Notes under the pieces: generated by a model | Databases searched by the model: none | What the model was told of the DNA's origin: nothing | What the model saw: the letters and a program-made list of their open reading frames with translations, nothing else | Source of the DNA: a virus | DNA length: 20,066 bases | Strand: one strand, 5' to 3' | IMG/VR virus record: IMGVR_UViG_3300009155_000347 | Location: 1-20,066 of that record | Part shown: positions 1 to 8,556 of the stretch, in pieces | How the letters are laid out: each line of letters begins with the position of its first letter | How positions within the stretch are numbered: the stretch's first letter is position 1 | Position numbers and translations under genes: made by a program

Positions 1-1856
1 AAACCACCAACTAATGGCATAGTGAATCTATTATAACCAGCATTAAGAACTGCTTCGTAACTTGCTGAAGTAAATATAGAACCATATGAACTTGAGGCAC
101 CAGTAGCGGTTATTGATGTACCCAATACTCTTGAACCAGAAACATATACTGCACCATTTGATGAACCAGAAAGATCATCTAATGTGAAGTAGAACGAAAA
201 CTCTCTGTTTGAGCCAGAAGGAGCAGAATCAACTGAATAATCTGCTGTAGCCAATCTTACATAATCTACATAAGATTTGTCTGTTTGTGTTTTGGTAGCT
301 TTTGTAGTAACGTCATAACCAAAGTAAGCTTTAGTTATATCTGAAAGACCTTCTGCTGCTGCTGAAACTCTTAGGGCTGGTGCTGGGAATAAGAATTGTG
401 CATCAAAGGAAGATGATATACTACCTGTAATCTTTAAGAAGTTACCAGCAGTAGCAATATTTCGAGCACCAGAAGATGAAACAAATGTGTTGGCATAATT
501 TAATGAACCAGTACCTAATACTTGAACTTTCTTAAATCTTGCTGGACCTACGAAACCGAATGGAACAAGTTGTTGATCTGCTGTACCGTTATCAACTTGT
601 GCGTTCATCTCTACATAAACATATTTAGAAAGATTTGAATAGTTACCAAATTCTCTGTATCTCTTCTCACTATCATTCCATTCGATGAAACGATCACCAA
701 TTCTTCTGGCAATATAGTTTTCAGAAGCTGGATTGAGGTTAAGGTTTGTAAATCTTTCAACAACTTTAGGAACAACATCAAGATCTTCTGCTCTTCTAAT
801 TTCAACAGAGAATGTTCCATATTCTTCAAATTGTGGATTTCTTGGACCTTTAACATCTACGATTGAAATTTTAAGATTCTTTGATTCCCATTCGCCAGAG
901 TCAATTGTAACAAATCTGAACAATTGTGGCATATTTGCTGGATTGTAAGTTGCATTATTAAATCCAAGATCTTGACCAAATACAAAACCAGTTTTTGATT
1001 TTTGCATACCAGTACGGAAATTACCACCGTGATTAGTTCCGTTTGTTAATGGAGCAACAAAGCCATATACTGCACCAGAACCTGTTAAACTAGTAACATA
1101 TTCGGCTACTGAACGATCAAATGTCTCACCAAGCCAATACGTTTTTTGATTAGCTGTTGGTGTAATCGTTGTATTAGTTAATACTGGATTTGTATTGAAT
1201 ACATCTCTAACGTACTTGTTGCTATCAGTATTGAAGTTGAATGAGGTCTTGAAAGTTTGAGCACCAGAACCGTCAAATATTACAGCTTTGAATTCTCCGT
1301 TTACATCATCTGATTTAAATAGAGCATTTGAGCCTTGAGCAGTATCGGTAGTTAAACCACCTGCTAATGTACCAGAAAGAGCGATTGAACCAGTAGCGAG
1401 ATACCAAACAGCAGCAAGAGTACCAGTTAAATTAGTTGAACCAGAATTAACTAAGAACAATCCATAAGAACCGCCAGCAGATGCAGCGGGAGCAGCCAAG
1501 TTCCAACCAGCCTTACCGTCAGTTGTTGCGCTTGTGTGTTGTGTTCCAAGTAATCTAACAACGTTTACTGATGGAGTATTTCTTAACCAAGCTTGAATAG
1601 CATAAGCAGCATAGGTTGGAGCGGAGTAATTACCATTTCTCCAAGCATCATTTGAAACTCTACCAGCTACTGGATTGCCAAAGATTTCAACAAACTGTGA
1701 CATAGAACCAATACGAACTGGGCGCATAGCTGGTCCTCTTTCTAGACGACCGATAATTGTTGGGCCAACTCCTGCTGGTGTGGCTGTGATTTGTGAGTTA
1801 TCAAACTCTTTAACAAAGACGCCGGGGGATACAAACTTGAAACTGGATACTGACAT
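1..1856 (-). CDS. Tail sheath protein (gp18-like), C-terminus cut by window edge
   Basis: This is the contractile tail sheath subunit, which polymerises around the tail tube and contracts to drive the tube into the host. The frame is open from the ATG at 1856 to base 1, giving 618 codons with no stop, so the C-terminus lies outside the window. The N-terminus (SSFKFVSPGVFVKEFDNSQ, then GPTIIGRLERGPAMRP and FVEIFGNP) has the usual sheath-family pattern: a 'SPGV...KE' start followed by a 'G..ERGP' turn. Residues around 380-420 (WESKNLKISIVDVKGPRN, RRAEDLDVVPKVVERF) fit the conserved sheath core. T4 gp18 is 659 residues, so the length is compatible. A purine-rich Shine-Dalgarno sequence (AGAGGGAG) precedes the ATG. 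It follows the gp15-like gene after a 67-nt gap with promoter-like motifs. The family call is from remembered sequence patterns, not a search. Confidence 0.9.
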   Translation of the reverse strand, partial: MSVSSFKFVSPGVFVKEFDNSQITATPAGVGPTIIGRLERGPAMRPVRIGSMSQFVEIFGNPVAGRVSNDAWRNGNYSAPTYAAYAIQAWLRNTPSVNVVRLLGTQHTSATTDGKAGWNLAAPAASAGGSYGLFLVNSGSTNLTGTLAAVWYLATGSIALSGTLAGGLTTDTAQGSNALFKSDDVNGEFKAVIFDGSGAQTFKTSFNFNTDSNKYVRDVFNTNPVLTNTTITPTANQKTYWLGETFDRSVAEYVTSLTGSGAVYGFVAPLTNGTNHGGNFRTGMQKSKTGFVFGQDLGFNNATYNPANMPQLFRFVTIDSGEWESKNLKISIVDVKGPRNPQFEEYGTFSVEIRRAEDLDVVPKVVERFTNLNLNPASENYIARRIGDRFIEWNDSEKRYREFGNYSNLSKYVYVEMNAQVDNGTADQQLVPFGFVGPARFKKVQVLGTGSLNYANTFVSSSGARNIATAGNFLKITGSISSSFDAQFLFPAPALRVSAAAEGLSDITKAYFGYDVTTKATKTQTDKSYVDYVRLATADYSVDSAPSGSNREFSFYFTLDDLSGSSNGAVYVSGSRVLGTSITATGASSSYGSIFTSASYEAVLNAGYNRFTMPLVGG

Positions 1857-1878
1857 TATTTTCACTCCCTCTTAATGG

Positions 1879-1898
1879 ATTTATATAATCATAAATAA
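1879..1898 (-). promoter_or_regulatory. Candidate late promoter upstream of tail sheath
   Basis: On the minus strand the gap reads TTATTTAT (1898-1891) followed by TATAAAT (1885-1879), then the ribosome-binding site and the sheath ATG. TATAAAT with a following C differs by one base from the T4 late-promoter octamer TATAAATA. TTATTTAT resembles the CTATTTAT element found in other gaps of this window. No -35 element is visible, which is normal for T4-type late promoters. Assignment is inference only. Confidence 0.35.
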
Positions 1899-1923
1899 GT
1901 AGTAATATAAGCAGCAAAAAGCA

Positions 1924-2838
1924 TTATTCTCTGTAATAACGCTTATTTTTATTTGAATCTAATTCTTCAATCTCGTCTTGAAGTATTACTTTCTCTCTTG
2001 GGAACTTAACTTCAACAGCATTTTCTCTTCTAATAATTTTTGGTTTGTCTTCATTACTATCACCACCAATAAGTTTACCTAATACTTCTAGTGTAATCTT
2101 TGAACCATAAGTTTTTCTTTCTTCATTAAGGCTTAGGTAATTACTATCTTGTGTTATATCACCATTCATAAATGCTTCAAATCTATGATTTTCATTATGT
2201 AATATTATAGACCTTGTATTACCATTCTTTGTTAAAAACGGTGCCAATATTTCATTCATTTGTTGAACGTAATCTGTTTTAATAAATATTGAATATGTTA
2301 TAGTAACATGTATAGGTATAGGAATTGTTATTGTTTCGTATACTGTTTTGTTTCCAGAAATCACTCTTTGATCTCTTAATTCAAATAATCCTTTTTTATT
2401 ACCATTTCTTCTATTTCTTTCAATAGCTCTTCTAATATCTTCATTTGCTCCAACATATTTATTTAATGTTGCGTTCTCAAAATTAGATGTTTTTTCTTGT
2501 TGAATTGTTCTTGCTATTGTTATTGTTCCACCTTTTTCATCATTTATATTTCTTATATTTGCTGGGACAGAACCTTTTTTATTTACATCTTTATTCATCG
2601 AAGTTCTTTCAAGAGATATAATTGGGTATTTAATCATACCAGATGAATCACGAATGTCTTTATCTGCTTTAATTTGATGTGCTCTTTCTGCGGAAGTCCA
2701 TATAACAGGAACTTTCTTCCAACCTTCAGAAGTAGTAGCATGAACATTCATCTTTTCATTTAGCCAATTATAGACAGCAAAATCAACTGTTTCTATTGTT
2801 GAAGCTTCAAAAGTTATTTCTTGTGTTGTTTCGCTCAT
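1924..2838 (-). CDS. Tail terminator / sheath stabiliser (gp15-like)
   Basis: This is probably the protein that caps the tail tube and sheath and joins the tail to the head, as gp15 does in T4. Residues 40-80 read GWKKVPVIWTSAERA and then IRDSSGMIKYPIISLERTSM. This matches the gp15 pattern of a 'VPV.Y.S.E' strand followed by a 'LPRI.L' strand. Residues 172-202 (IPIPIHVTITYSIFIKTDY, then VQQMNEILAPFL) match the T4 segment containing 'YELSIFTRYEDD' and 'IVEQILPYF'. At 304 residues it is longer than T4 gp15 (272). A central charged stretch (about 85-165) looks like an insertion. It starts 5 nt after the gp13-like gene, with AGGAT inside that gene's 3' end as ribosome-binding site, so the two are probably co-translated. 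Its place between neck and sheath genes supports the call. Confidence 0.75.
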   Translation of the reverse strand: MSETTQEITFEASTIETVDFAVYNWLNEKMNVHATTSEGWKKVPVIWTSAERAHQIKADKDIRDSSGMIKYPIISLERTSMNKDVNKKGSVPANIRNINDEKGGTITIARTIQQEKTSNFENATLNKYVGANEDIRRAIERNRRNGNKKGLFELRDQRVISGNKTVYETITIPIPIHVTITYSIFIKTDYVQQMNEILAPFLTKNGNTRSIILHNENHRFEAFMNGDITQDSNYLSLNEERKTYGSKITLEVLGKLIGGDSNEDKPKIIRRENAVEVKFPREKVILQDEIEELDSNKNKRYYRE

Positions 2839-2843
2839 TTATA

Positions 2844-4133
2844 TCATCCTGCGTAAATAAGAACAGGAATCTTTTGAGAAACCTTTTGAACATCATCGGA
2901 CATTTTAGCTTCTGTTTCAGCAATCTTGTGATAAGTTACTTGATCAAGAATCTTATTTAATTCTTCTTTCAATTCTTTCTTTTCTTCTTTTGCTTCCGAC
3001 ATAAGTGCAGGACCATTTAAAGTAACAGAGTCACCTGGGATTGGTAATGTACTAAACTTGGATCTAACTTGTCCTAGCATTTCTTTACATACCGCTAAAG
3101 CATAACGACGTATCCACTGTTTACCTATTGCGTTTATATTCTCAAATGGTATATTGGAGAAGGGAAGTGTATTAATGTTATTAACCCCACCAGTTTCGGA
3201 GTCGCTTGAATTTGAAGGTGTTTCCCAAGGATTTGCTTCATTTGATATACTAAATTCAACCCACATATGATCTACACCTATATCACTTGGGCATGGATAT
3301 AATCTAACTTTATTATTTTTAATCTCATAAGAGAAGTGAGAGTTTCTTGTGTAGATTGCTGTTTCATAAGCCATAGCCTGTAATTTATTGTGCCATGTTG
3401 GGATTACTTCAAACGTGCTATCATCAGCATATTGACCATAAGATGATAAATTACCAATAGCATTTAAGCCGCCATAGTAACCAAAAAATCTCCACATAGA
3501 GTTTGGAGTTTTATAAAATACTTTTCTTATTATTACTCTTTTATTTCCAACTGAACCAGAGTAAGGTACAGGACCGCCACTTGCTTTATCTACGTTACTT
3601 AAAGAAGATGATTCAATAATAGCTTGTAAGTCATAATCTTGAACACTTGGGGTAACACTGAAGGAAGCTGAATATATTTGTTGTGTTGAGCCTATTCCAG
3701 CTTCAAGTGAAAAAGCATCACCATATCTTGAAAAATAATCTAAATTATATCTTGGATAAGCTAATTGTGGAGTTTGACCCGATAATGCTGAACCAGAAGT
3801 AAATTCTCCATCACTATTAAAGGTTCCTGTTGCTGCTCCAAGAAAAGTAGGCATAGCGTTAATTGCTTGATGTAAATTAACAATATAAGAGTATTCTAAT
3901 ACAGCTTCTTCATAAGCAGCGTATACATTTCCTGTTGTTATTTCAATATCTAATATATCACCACCAAGCTTTTTATATACATAACCAACTTGGTCTGCTG
4001 CTCCTGTTAAAAACGCTGGGGAGGAAGCATAAATACCAAAAGGTAAAGCTGCTGCTACATCTACCAGATTTCCTGCTGATGGTAATACAATAGCACTTAA
4101 AGTAGAAGCAGGAGTTAACGTAGGGACAGCCAT
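2844..4133 (-). CDS. Neck / head-completion protein (gp13-like)
   Basis: This 429-residue protein is probably a neck protein joining the filled head to the tail. The informative part is near residues 330-395: QWIRRYALAVCKEMLGQVRS, then a 'LPIPGDSVTLNG' loop and SEAKEEKKELKEELNKI. T4-type gp13 proteins have the same arrangement, with a 'W..RY..AL.K...G..L.KF' helix, an 'LPGG..LNG' loop and a charged 'EA..EI..L..EL' helix. The N-terminal two thirds are beta-rich and longer than in T4 gp13 (309 residues), and the middle is Tyr-, Ser- and Gly-rich. The gene follows the capsid terminator and has a ribosome-binding site AAGGAG 11 nt upstream. A baseplate or adaptor role cannot be excluded, but the gene lies directly upstream of the gp15-like gene, as expected for a neck component. 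Confidence 0.6.
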   Translation of the reverse strand: MAVPTLTPASTLSAIVLPSAGNLVDVAAALPFGIYASSPAFLTGAADQVGYVYKKLGGDILDIEITTGNVYAAYEEAVLEYSYIVNLHQAINAMPTFLGAATGTFNSDGEFTSGSALSGQTPQLAYPRYNLDYFSRYGDAFSLEAGIGSTQQIYSASFSVTPSVQDYDLQAIIESSSLSNVDKASGGPVPYSGSVGNKRVIIRKVFYKTPNSMWRFFGYYGGLNAIGNLSSYGQYADDSTFEVIPTWHNKLQAMAYETAIYTRNSHFSYEIKNNKVRLYPCPSDIGVDHMWVEFSISNEANPWETPSNSSDSETGGVNNINTLPFSNIPFENINAIGKQWIRRYALAVCKEMLGQVRSKFSTLPIPGDSVTLNGPALMSEAKEEKKELKEELNKILDQVTYHKIAETEAKMSDDVQKVSQKIPVLIYAG

Positions 4134-4156
4134 TAAATAAAATACTCCTTAATACT

Positions 4157-4164
4157 TTAAATAG
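4157..4164 (-). promoter_or_regulatory. CTATTTAA element after capsid terminator
   Basis: The minus strand reads CTATTTAA 17 nt past the end of the capsid-gene terminator stem and 23 nt before the neck-protein ATG. It is a one-base variant of the CTATTTAT octamer that follows two other terminators here at almost the same distance. It may be the promoter that restarts transcription of the neck-tail genes, or a U-rich RNA signal. Confidence 0.4.
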
Positions 4165-4171
4165 TTACAAA

Positions 4172-4212
4172 TAAAAGAAAACCCCCCAATCCTTTCGGAG
4201 AGGGGGGATTCT
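4172..4212 (-). terminator. Intrinsic terminator of the major capsid gene
   Basis: Read on the minus strand, a run of six C is followed by a TCC-GAAA-GGA hairpin tip and a run of six G, then TTTTCTTTTATTT. The GNRA-type tetraloop, six-pair GC stem and U-rich tail make a strong Rho-independent terminator. It lies about 24 nt after the capsid stop codon. A small perfect palindrome (GCCTAACTAGGC, 4215-4226) lies between the stop and the stem. Confidence 0.9.
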
Positions 4213-4233
4213 TTGCCTAGTTAGGCTGTTCTA

Positions 4234-5997
4234 TCAAGAACCGCTTTCGCCAATAAGGCCACGGATAATGACCAAACCGTAAAGATCTGGTTTAACCATT
4301 TTCTTAGCGTAACGGGTCATTACACCTTTGCGTGGAACAAAGTCCTCAGTACCAAAGATGGTTGGAGTTACTTGGAGTGGGACGTATGGTGCATATACAT
4401 ATCCGCTTTCGAGGAATGAGCTGCCCTTACGACCAACGAGGATTACGTTACGAAGGAAGTATGGATCAACGTAAACGTCAAATTTCTTGGAGATTGAACC
4501 AACGTTAATTGCTCCAATTTCACCCTTCTCGTCTTCGTGAGTTACTTTAGCTCTAAAGCCAGATGTAAACTCAAGAACGTTTGCAGTTTCTGGACCACAT
4601 ACGATAAAGTTTGCACCACCGCGAAGTGTCTTTCTGTGGATTTGGGCTGATACATCATTAATTGTTTCAATCAAGGTTTCGTACCAAGCTGAGACAGTAC
4701 CAGTGAAATCTGGAGCTTTAGCTGATGCACCAATTTCGGCACCAGTTAATCTGTTTACGAACAAACCTGGTGATCTTGACCAGTAGAATGTTCCAGCAGT
4801 TGCACCTTTGATAAGGTCTTCAAGAATTTCACGATCAATTTCAAGACCGATTTGTTCTGAAAGAATTGAGGTAAGCTCAACCTCTGCATCAAGATTGTGA
4901 TAAGCATTAAGATCTTGACCAAGTTCTGGTGTCCATTTTGCTTTCATTTTCTTGGTTATAGCGGTGATTGATACTGAATCGACGGAGATATCGATCTCTG
5001 GTATTTCAGTTTGAGCCTCAAGACCCCAAGTATCTTGACCAGCAATTGCGCCAAGAGCGTTAGTTGAGCCAGCAGCAATATTAGTTGTGCCAAACTTATC
5101 AACTATTGGGAATTTAGCTATAACGCTTGCAGCTTGTGTACCAACAGAAGCATTAAGAGTATTTAATGAAGCGTCAGTATTGGCTGGTGCTGTAAATACA
5201 AGATAAGTTTTTCCATCATTTGCAGCGGTAGCAGTTGAACCAACAGTAATACCATTTCCAAATTGTGTTAATCTTCTAACTTGGCTACCACTAAGAAGTG
5301 ATGTGCTGTCTGCTACGATAGCAACCAAATTTCTCTTGTTAAGAGCAACAAACTCAGTATCAGTTACTACTGAAGCGACCAATACTCTGGTTGAACCAGA
5401 AACAAAATCTGCGTCAAAACGACAGAATTCGTCAATACCTTGTGTACCAGCACCAAATGTACCAGAAGCAACAACAGTAATTGTCATACCTGTATTTGAA
5501 CCAGTTGGTGAGGTATAGCCGTTATTAAGGTTATAGAAGCCTTTCTCAGCATTTACACCAGTTAAGCTAACACCACCAGTGATTTGTTGACCGAGAACGC
5601 CTTGACCGTAAACTGAATCATTTGCAGCATAACCTAATCTTGGACCAGATCCAGCAGTTGATGAAATCTTAAAGTCGAGGAAGAAGATAAGACCAGATGG
5701 AAGTGACATAGGTTGAACTGAAACGAGATCGTTGGCGATAAGACCAGCGAATACTCTGCGAACGATTGGGAATGCTACGGCAGCAAAACCTTCTACGTCA
5801 CCAGCAGCCATAGCTGAAGATTCGCGAAGAAGCTCTTTTGCTTGGTTCTCAAGAAGACGAGCCATAGTGTGTTTTGCTCTTTCTGTACGAATACCTTCTA
5901 AAAGACCTGTTCTTTCCCATTTATTAAGAAGGGCTGTTCCTTCTTTTGCGAGGTCACGTTGAACCATGCCCTCTGTTAATCTTTCGATAATAGACAT
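4234..5997 (-). CDS. Major capsid protein (gp23-like)
   Basis: This is the main shell subunit of the head. Residues 74-110 (VAFPIVRRVFAGLIANDLVS, then VQPMSLPSGLIFFLDF) are the conserved gp23 signature, equivalent to T4 'VRRAIPNLIAFDICGVQPM'. The C-terminal part also fits the family: FIVCGPETANVLE, then VYVDPYFLRNVILVGRKGSS and YAPYVPLQVTP. At 587 residues it exceeds T4 gp23 (521); a beta-rich, Gly/Thr/Ser-rich segment at about 155-300 looks like a surface insertion. Residues 1-70 are charged and helical, as in the cleaved gp23 propeptide. Glutamates that could be prohead-protease sites are E50, E59 and E69, and LRE at 57-59 best fits the T4 (I/L)-X-E rule. The ribosome-binding site AAGGAG is 8 nt before the ATG. 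The gene ends in a strong terminator, consistent with high expression. Confidence 0.95.
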   Translation of the reverse strand: MSIIERLTEGMVQRDLAKEGTALLNKWERTGLLEGIRTERAKHTMARLLENQAKELLRESSAMAAGDVEGFAAVAFPIVRRVFAGLIANDLVSVQPMSLPSGLIFFLDFKISSTAGSGPRLGYAANDSVYGQGVLGQQITGGVSLTGVNAEKGFYNLNNGYTSPTGSNTGMTITVVASGTFGAGTQGIDEFCRFDADFVSGSTRVLVASVVTDTEFVALNKRNLVAIVADSTSLLSGSQVRRLTQFGNGITVGSTATAANDGKTYLVFTAPANTDASLNTLNASVGTQAASVIAKFPIVDKFGTTNIAAGSTNALGAIAGQDTWGLEAQTEIPEIDISVDSVSITAITKKMKAKWTPELGQDLNAYHNLDAEVELTSILSEQIGLEIDREILEDLIKGATAGTFYWSRSPGLFVNRLTGAEIGASAKAPDFTGTVSAWYETLIETINDVSAQIHRKTLRGGANFIVCGPETANVLEFTSGFRAKVTHEDEKGEIGAINVGSISKKFDVYVDPYFLRNVILVGRKGSSFLESGYVYAPYVPLQVTPTIFGTEDFVPRKGVMTRYAKKMVKPDLYGLVIIRGLIGESGS

Positions 5998-6021
5998 ATT
6001 ATAAACTCCTTAAATGTTTAT

Positions 6022-7050
6022 TTATTTAATACCTGCTAAACGACGCATTCTTTCCACTTCTGGAGTTACTGTATCGTTTTGCTTTGTGTGAAATACAGAT
6101 GAAGAAGGTCTATTTAAGGCTTCGCTAAGTGATTTTGGAGCAGATACTTTTGTATTACCCCCCACTGTGCTTTGAAGTGTTTGATAGATTGTCTTTGCTT
6201 CGTCTGTTGTTTTTGCGTTAGATAGTGCTTCGACAAGTTTATCTTTTTGTCGCTCATTCAAGGAGTTACTATTCAATACGCGGTTTGTATAGAGAAGTTT
6301 AGCATTTGTTACGGATAACTTATCTAAGTTCTCTTTTAACTGTGATACTGCGCTCTCGTATTGTTCTACTTTATTTGCAAGTGCTTCAGTAATCTTTTCA
6401 AGTTTTTTATATTCAACTTGTAAACTTTTATTTTGTCTGGTAAGTTTTTTGTTTTCTTCAATCTTAGCTTCAACTTCTTCTTCTGCTTCAAGTTGAACTT
6501 TTTTGGCTGCTGCAATATCTTTTTGATATTCAACTTCTAATGTGTTGGCTGGATACTCAATATTACCATATGGAACTGTTCTAGCATCAACTGTAAGTTT
6601 TTCATAGAGATCTAAAAGTTCTCCTTTATCAATCTCATATTCTTCGCCTTCTTGAAGTTGTGCTGCTTGTGATTGGATAAATTGATCACGGGACATAGCA
6701 GAACCATTATTACCAGAAAGATCAATATTAGCTTCTTTGGCTATTCCATCAACATCGCCAACTGTTAAATCAATTGTAATTTGATCCCCATCTTCTGGGC
6801 AAGGACACATTTTTTGTCCGTCTTTATAAGCTTGGGTCATTTGATCGCCAACGTTTCCACCATTAATACCAGATGTTCCACCTTCCGACGCTACTGGAGA
6901 ATTAAAGCCTTCGTCTTGTTCTAATAAGCTTTTTATTGCGTCTTTTACTTCAGTTGAATATCTTTCTAATACTTGTGCTTCTGCATTCTTAAGTGCAGCT
7001 TCTTTTAATGCTGTGGCATCTATAATTGCTTGTTCTAACAAAGAAGACAT
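6022..7050 (-). CDS. Prohead core scaffold protein (gp22-like)
   Basis: This is the internal scaffold around which the capsid assembles; it is normally degraded by the prohead protease. The chosen ATG at 7050 begins MSSLLEQAIIDATALKEAAL and has GGAG nine nt upstream. An in-frame start at 7080 would lie upstream of that site and has no ribosome-binding site. From 7050 the protein is 342 residues. Residues about 155-265 are a long charged coiled coil, followed by NAKLLYTNRVLNSNSLNERQ and EALSNAKTTDEAKTIYQTLQ. I associate that segment with gp22 proteins of T4-like phages from marine cyanobacteria. The C-terminus is VERMRRLAGIK. An odd CPCP motif lies near residue 82. The gene sits 24 nt upstream of the capsid gene, as gp22 does in T4, and two CTATTTAT elements precede it. 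Confidence 0.88.
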   Translation of the reverse strand: MSSLLEQAIIDATALKEAALKNAEAQVLERYSTEVKDAIKSLLEQDEGFNSPVASEGGTSGINGGNVGDQMTQAYKDGQKMCPCPEDGDQITIDLTVGDVDGIAKEANIDLSGNNGSAMSRDQFIQSQAAQLQEGEEYEIDKGELLDLYEKLTVDARTVPYGNIEYPANTLEVEYQKDIAAAKKVQLEAEEEVEAKIEENKKLTRQNKSLQVEYKKLEKITEALANKVEQYESAVSQLKENLDKLSVTNAKLLYTNRVLNSNSLNERQKDKLVEALSNAKTTDEAKTIYQTLQSTVGGNTKVSAPKSLSEALNRPSSSVFHTKQNDTVTPEVERMRRLAGIK

Positions 7051-7064
7051 TAAGGAGTTCTCCA

Positions 7065-7071
7065 ATTTATA
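7065..7071 (-). promoter_or_regulatory. TATAAAT element before scaffold gene
   Basis: The minus strand reads TATAAATT just upstream of the GGAG ribosome-binding site of the scaffold gene. It differs in one base from the T4 late consensus TATAAATA. A similar element lies before the sheath gene, where it also follows a (C/T)TATTTAT element. The AT-rich context makes chance occurrence possible. Confidence 0.3.
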
Positions 7072-7082
7072 TGTAATCAAAA

Positions 7083-7090
7083 ATAAATAG
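7083..7090 (-). promoter_or_regulatory. CTATTTAT element (proximal) upstream of scaffold
   Basis: This is an exact CTATTTAT on the minus strand, 32 nt before the scaffold ATG. It is the second exact copy in this gap. The two copies suggest tandem late promoters for the scaffold-capsid pair, but the role is inferred from recurrence and position only. Confidence 0.4.
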
Positions 7091-7166
7091 TGTCTAAATT
7101 TAGAAAAACCCTAATTTAATTAAATTACTCACCTATTATCTCTTCAAAAGTTTGAATGCCATGAAA

Positions 7167-7174
7167 ATAAATAG
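7167..7174 (-). promoter_or_regulatory. CTATTTAT element (distal) after terminator
   Basis: This is an exact CTATTTAT on the minus strand, 18 nt past the terminator stem of the 430-aa fibre gene and 116 nt before the scaffold ATG. It has the same terminator-to-motif spacing as the copies at 4157 and 11327. The gap of 213 nt (7051-7263) holds this element, its second copy and the terminator; no extra gene was seen there. Confidence 0.42.
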
Positions 7175-7179
7175 TATTA

Positions 7180-7220
7180 AACAAATAAAAAGGGTGGCAC
7201 CCCCCGAAGAAGATGCCACC
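7180..7220 (-). terminator. Intrinsic terminator after 430-aa fibre gene
   Basis: On the minus strand GGTGGCA (7220-7214) pairs perfectly with TGCCACC (7199-7193) around a 14-nt loop ending in GGGGGG, followed by CTTTTTATTTG. It is a clear Rho-independent terminator. A small hairpin (TTGGTT-TACT-AACCAA, 7231-7246) lies between the stop codon and the stem, like the small palindrome before the capsid terminator. Confidence 0.88.
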
Positions 7221-7263
7221 ACATTTTATATTGGTTAGTAAACCAAATCCAACAAAAGAAGGA

Positions 7264-8556
7264 TTAGAATACCATCCATGCAGATCCGTCCCATACTAAG
7301 GAAATGGCTGCACCGTATGACTCAAGAACAACTTGGCTTAAGCCTTCGATTGTTCCACCAACTTGTGGAACAATTATTACTGATGCAGTAGGATCGGCAG
7401 CATAGCACTTAATTCTGTGCTCTTGACCAACTGCTGGTCCAACTGGGAGATTAAGAGTGATATTTGCTGTAGCTTTAATAACGTTATCACCACTTAGGAT
7501 TGTATAATTTTCTGCTTTTGGTACAACATTAAGTTGCATCGAACCTACGAGGTTACCGTAGAATGATGTAGCCTTAACTGCTGGTGCAACTAATGGAAGT
7601 GATGAAGAAAGAACGTTTTCAGCACTACCACTACTATCAATATTAACTTCAGCAGTTAATAATGTTGCGTGACCAACGTGTGAACCAAAGTCGATACCAA
7701 CGTCAGTAGCAAAAGCAGTTGAGCCAGAAGCCATAAGGATTCTTGCATCTTTAATCTCAAGGTTTGTAGCGTTAACTGTGGTTAAAGTACCAGTTATATT
7801 GAGGTTTTCCATCGTAACTTGACCAGTGAAGGTTAAATTCTTGGAGATTGTGCTTGGAAGGCTTACTGTAGCAGTTCCACCAAGAGCTAATGGTGAACCA
7901 ACTACTGTAACTTCGCCAGCAGTTCCGTTGATTGTTACTGAGCTGCTAGCCAACATAGCATTTGTAATTCCACTATTTGGAACAGAAAATATACCAGTAG
8001 CAGGAACATAACTAAGACCAGAACCAGGACCAAAACGTCCTCTAACCCAACTTTCATCAACTTGTAAACCACTTGCATTCTTTAGAAGAGATGCACCAGT
8101 AAGCTCAAGTGAGAATTGACCAGTTGCAGAAGCATATTCGATACCTTGACCATCGGCACTAAAGTGTGCTCTTGCTTCGGCAGCAGATGGGCCTGTGTAA
8201 GTGAATACACCAGAACCAGAATTATAAGTAAGTGAACCATCACCACCAGCATCAGTTACGGATACTGCGGTTCTTGCTCTTGAATCTAAGTAGTATTTGT
8301 TGGTTGAACCTTCAGTTACTGCATCAGTTCCAAATGAGCCAGATTCGCCAAGTGCTACTGTTACACCGTTAAACTTTACTGTGTTGTTAACAAGTTTATC
8401 GTTTGTTATACCACCAGAAAGTTCGGTATTATTGATTACGCCAGCGTCAAGGTCTACATCACCATTAACGATAAGACCACCTTGTGAAGTAATTACTTGT
8501 GCTGTTTCGATTGAACCAGAAAGTTTTGCTTTACCTAATTGAAATTTATAAGCCAT
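7264..8556 (-). CDS. Fibre-like virion protein, 430 aa
   Basis: This is a Gly/Ser/Thr/Val-rich beta protein, probably a trimeric fibre or surface appendage. The N-terminus MAYKFQLGKAKLSGS resembles that of the 373-aa neighbour (MAYKFSVGAYQHSGS). Residues about 80-200 contain NKYYLDSRAR, DGSLTYNSGSGVFTYTGPS and a second G-LSYVPATGIFSV unit, a repeat type I associate with large structural proteins of marine phages. A middle unit (TNLEIKDARILMASGST) is shared with the 373-aa protein. The C-terminal 80 residues form the domain common to five proteins here: a 'L.LP.....G....IK' strand, then 'GGTIEGL' and a final DGSAWMVF. The ribosome-binding site TAGGAG lies just after a hairpin and T-run. A strong terminator follows. 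The receptor and exact position on the virion are unknown. Confidence 0.75.
   Translation of the reverse strand: MAYKFQLGKAKLSGSIETAQVITSQGGLIVNGDVDLDAGVINNTELSGGITNDKLVNNTVKFNGVTVALGESGSFGTDAVTEGSTNKYYLDSRARTAVSVTDAGGDGSLTYNSGSGVFTYTGPSAAEARAHFSADGQGIEYASATGQFSLELTGASLLKNASGLQVDESWVRGRFGPGSGLSYVPATGIFSVPNSGITNAMLASSSVTINGTAGEVTVVGSPLALGGTATVSLPSTISKNLTFTGQVTMENLNITGTLTTVNATNLEIKDARILMASGSTAFATDVGIDFGSHVGHATLLTAEVNIDSSGSAENVLSSSLPLVAPAVKATSFYGNLVGSMQLNVVPKAENYTILSGDNVIKATANITLNLPVGPAVGQEHRIKCYAADPTASVIIVPQVGGTIEGLSQVVLESYGAAISLVWDGSAWMVF

Noticed and set aside
611-856. Second minus-strand frame inside the sheath gene
   Set aside because: It overlaps the sheath frame completely, is Leu-rich without any domain pattern, and has no ribosome-binding site.
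733-948. Plus-strand reading frame antisense to the sheath gene
   Set aside because: The minus-strand sheath frame is open through this region with clear family signatures; the plus-strand frame has no ribosome-binding site and an arbitrary composition.
7051-7263. Longest gap searched for a tRNA or small gene
   Set aside because: It contains a terminator, a small palindrome and promoter-like elements. No cloverleaf and no ORF longer than a few codons with a start site was seen.
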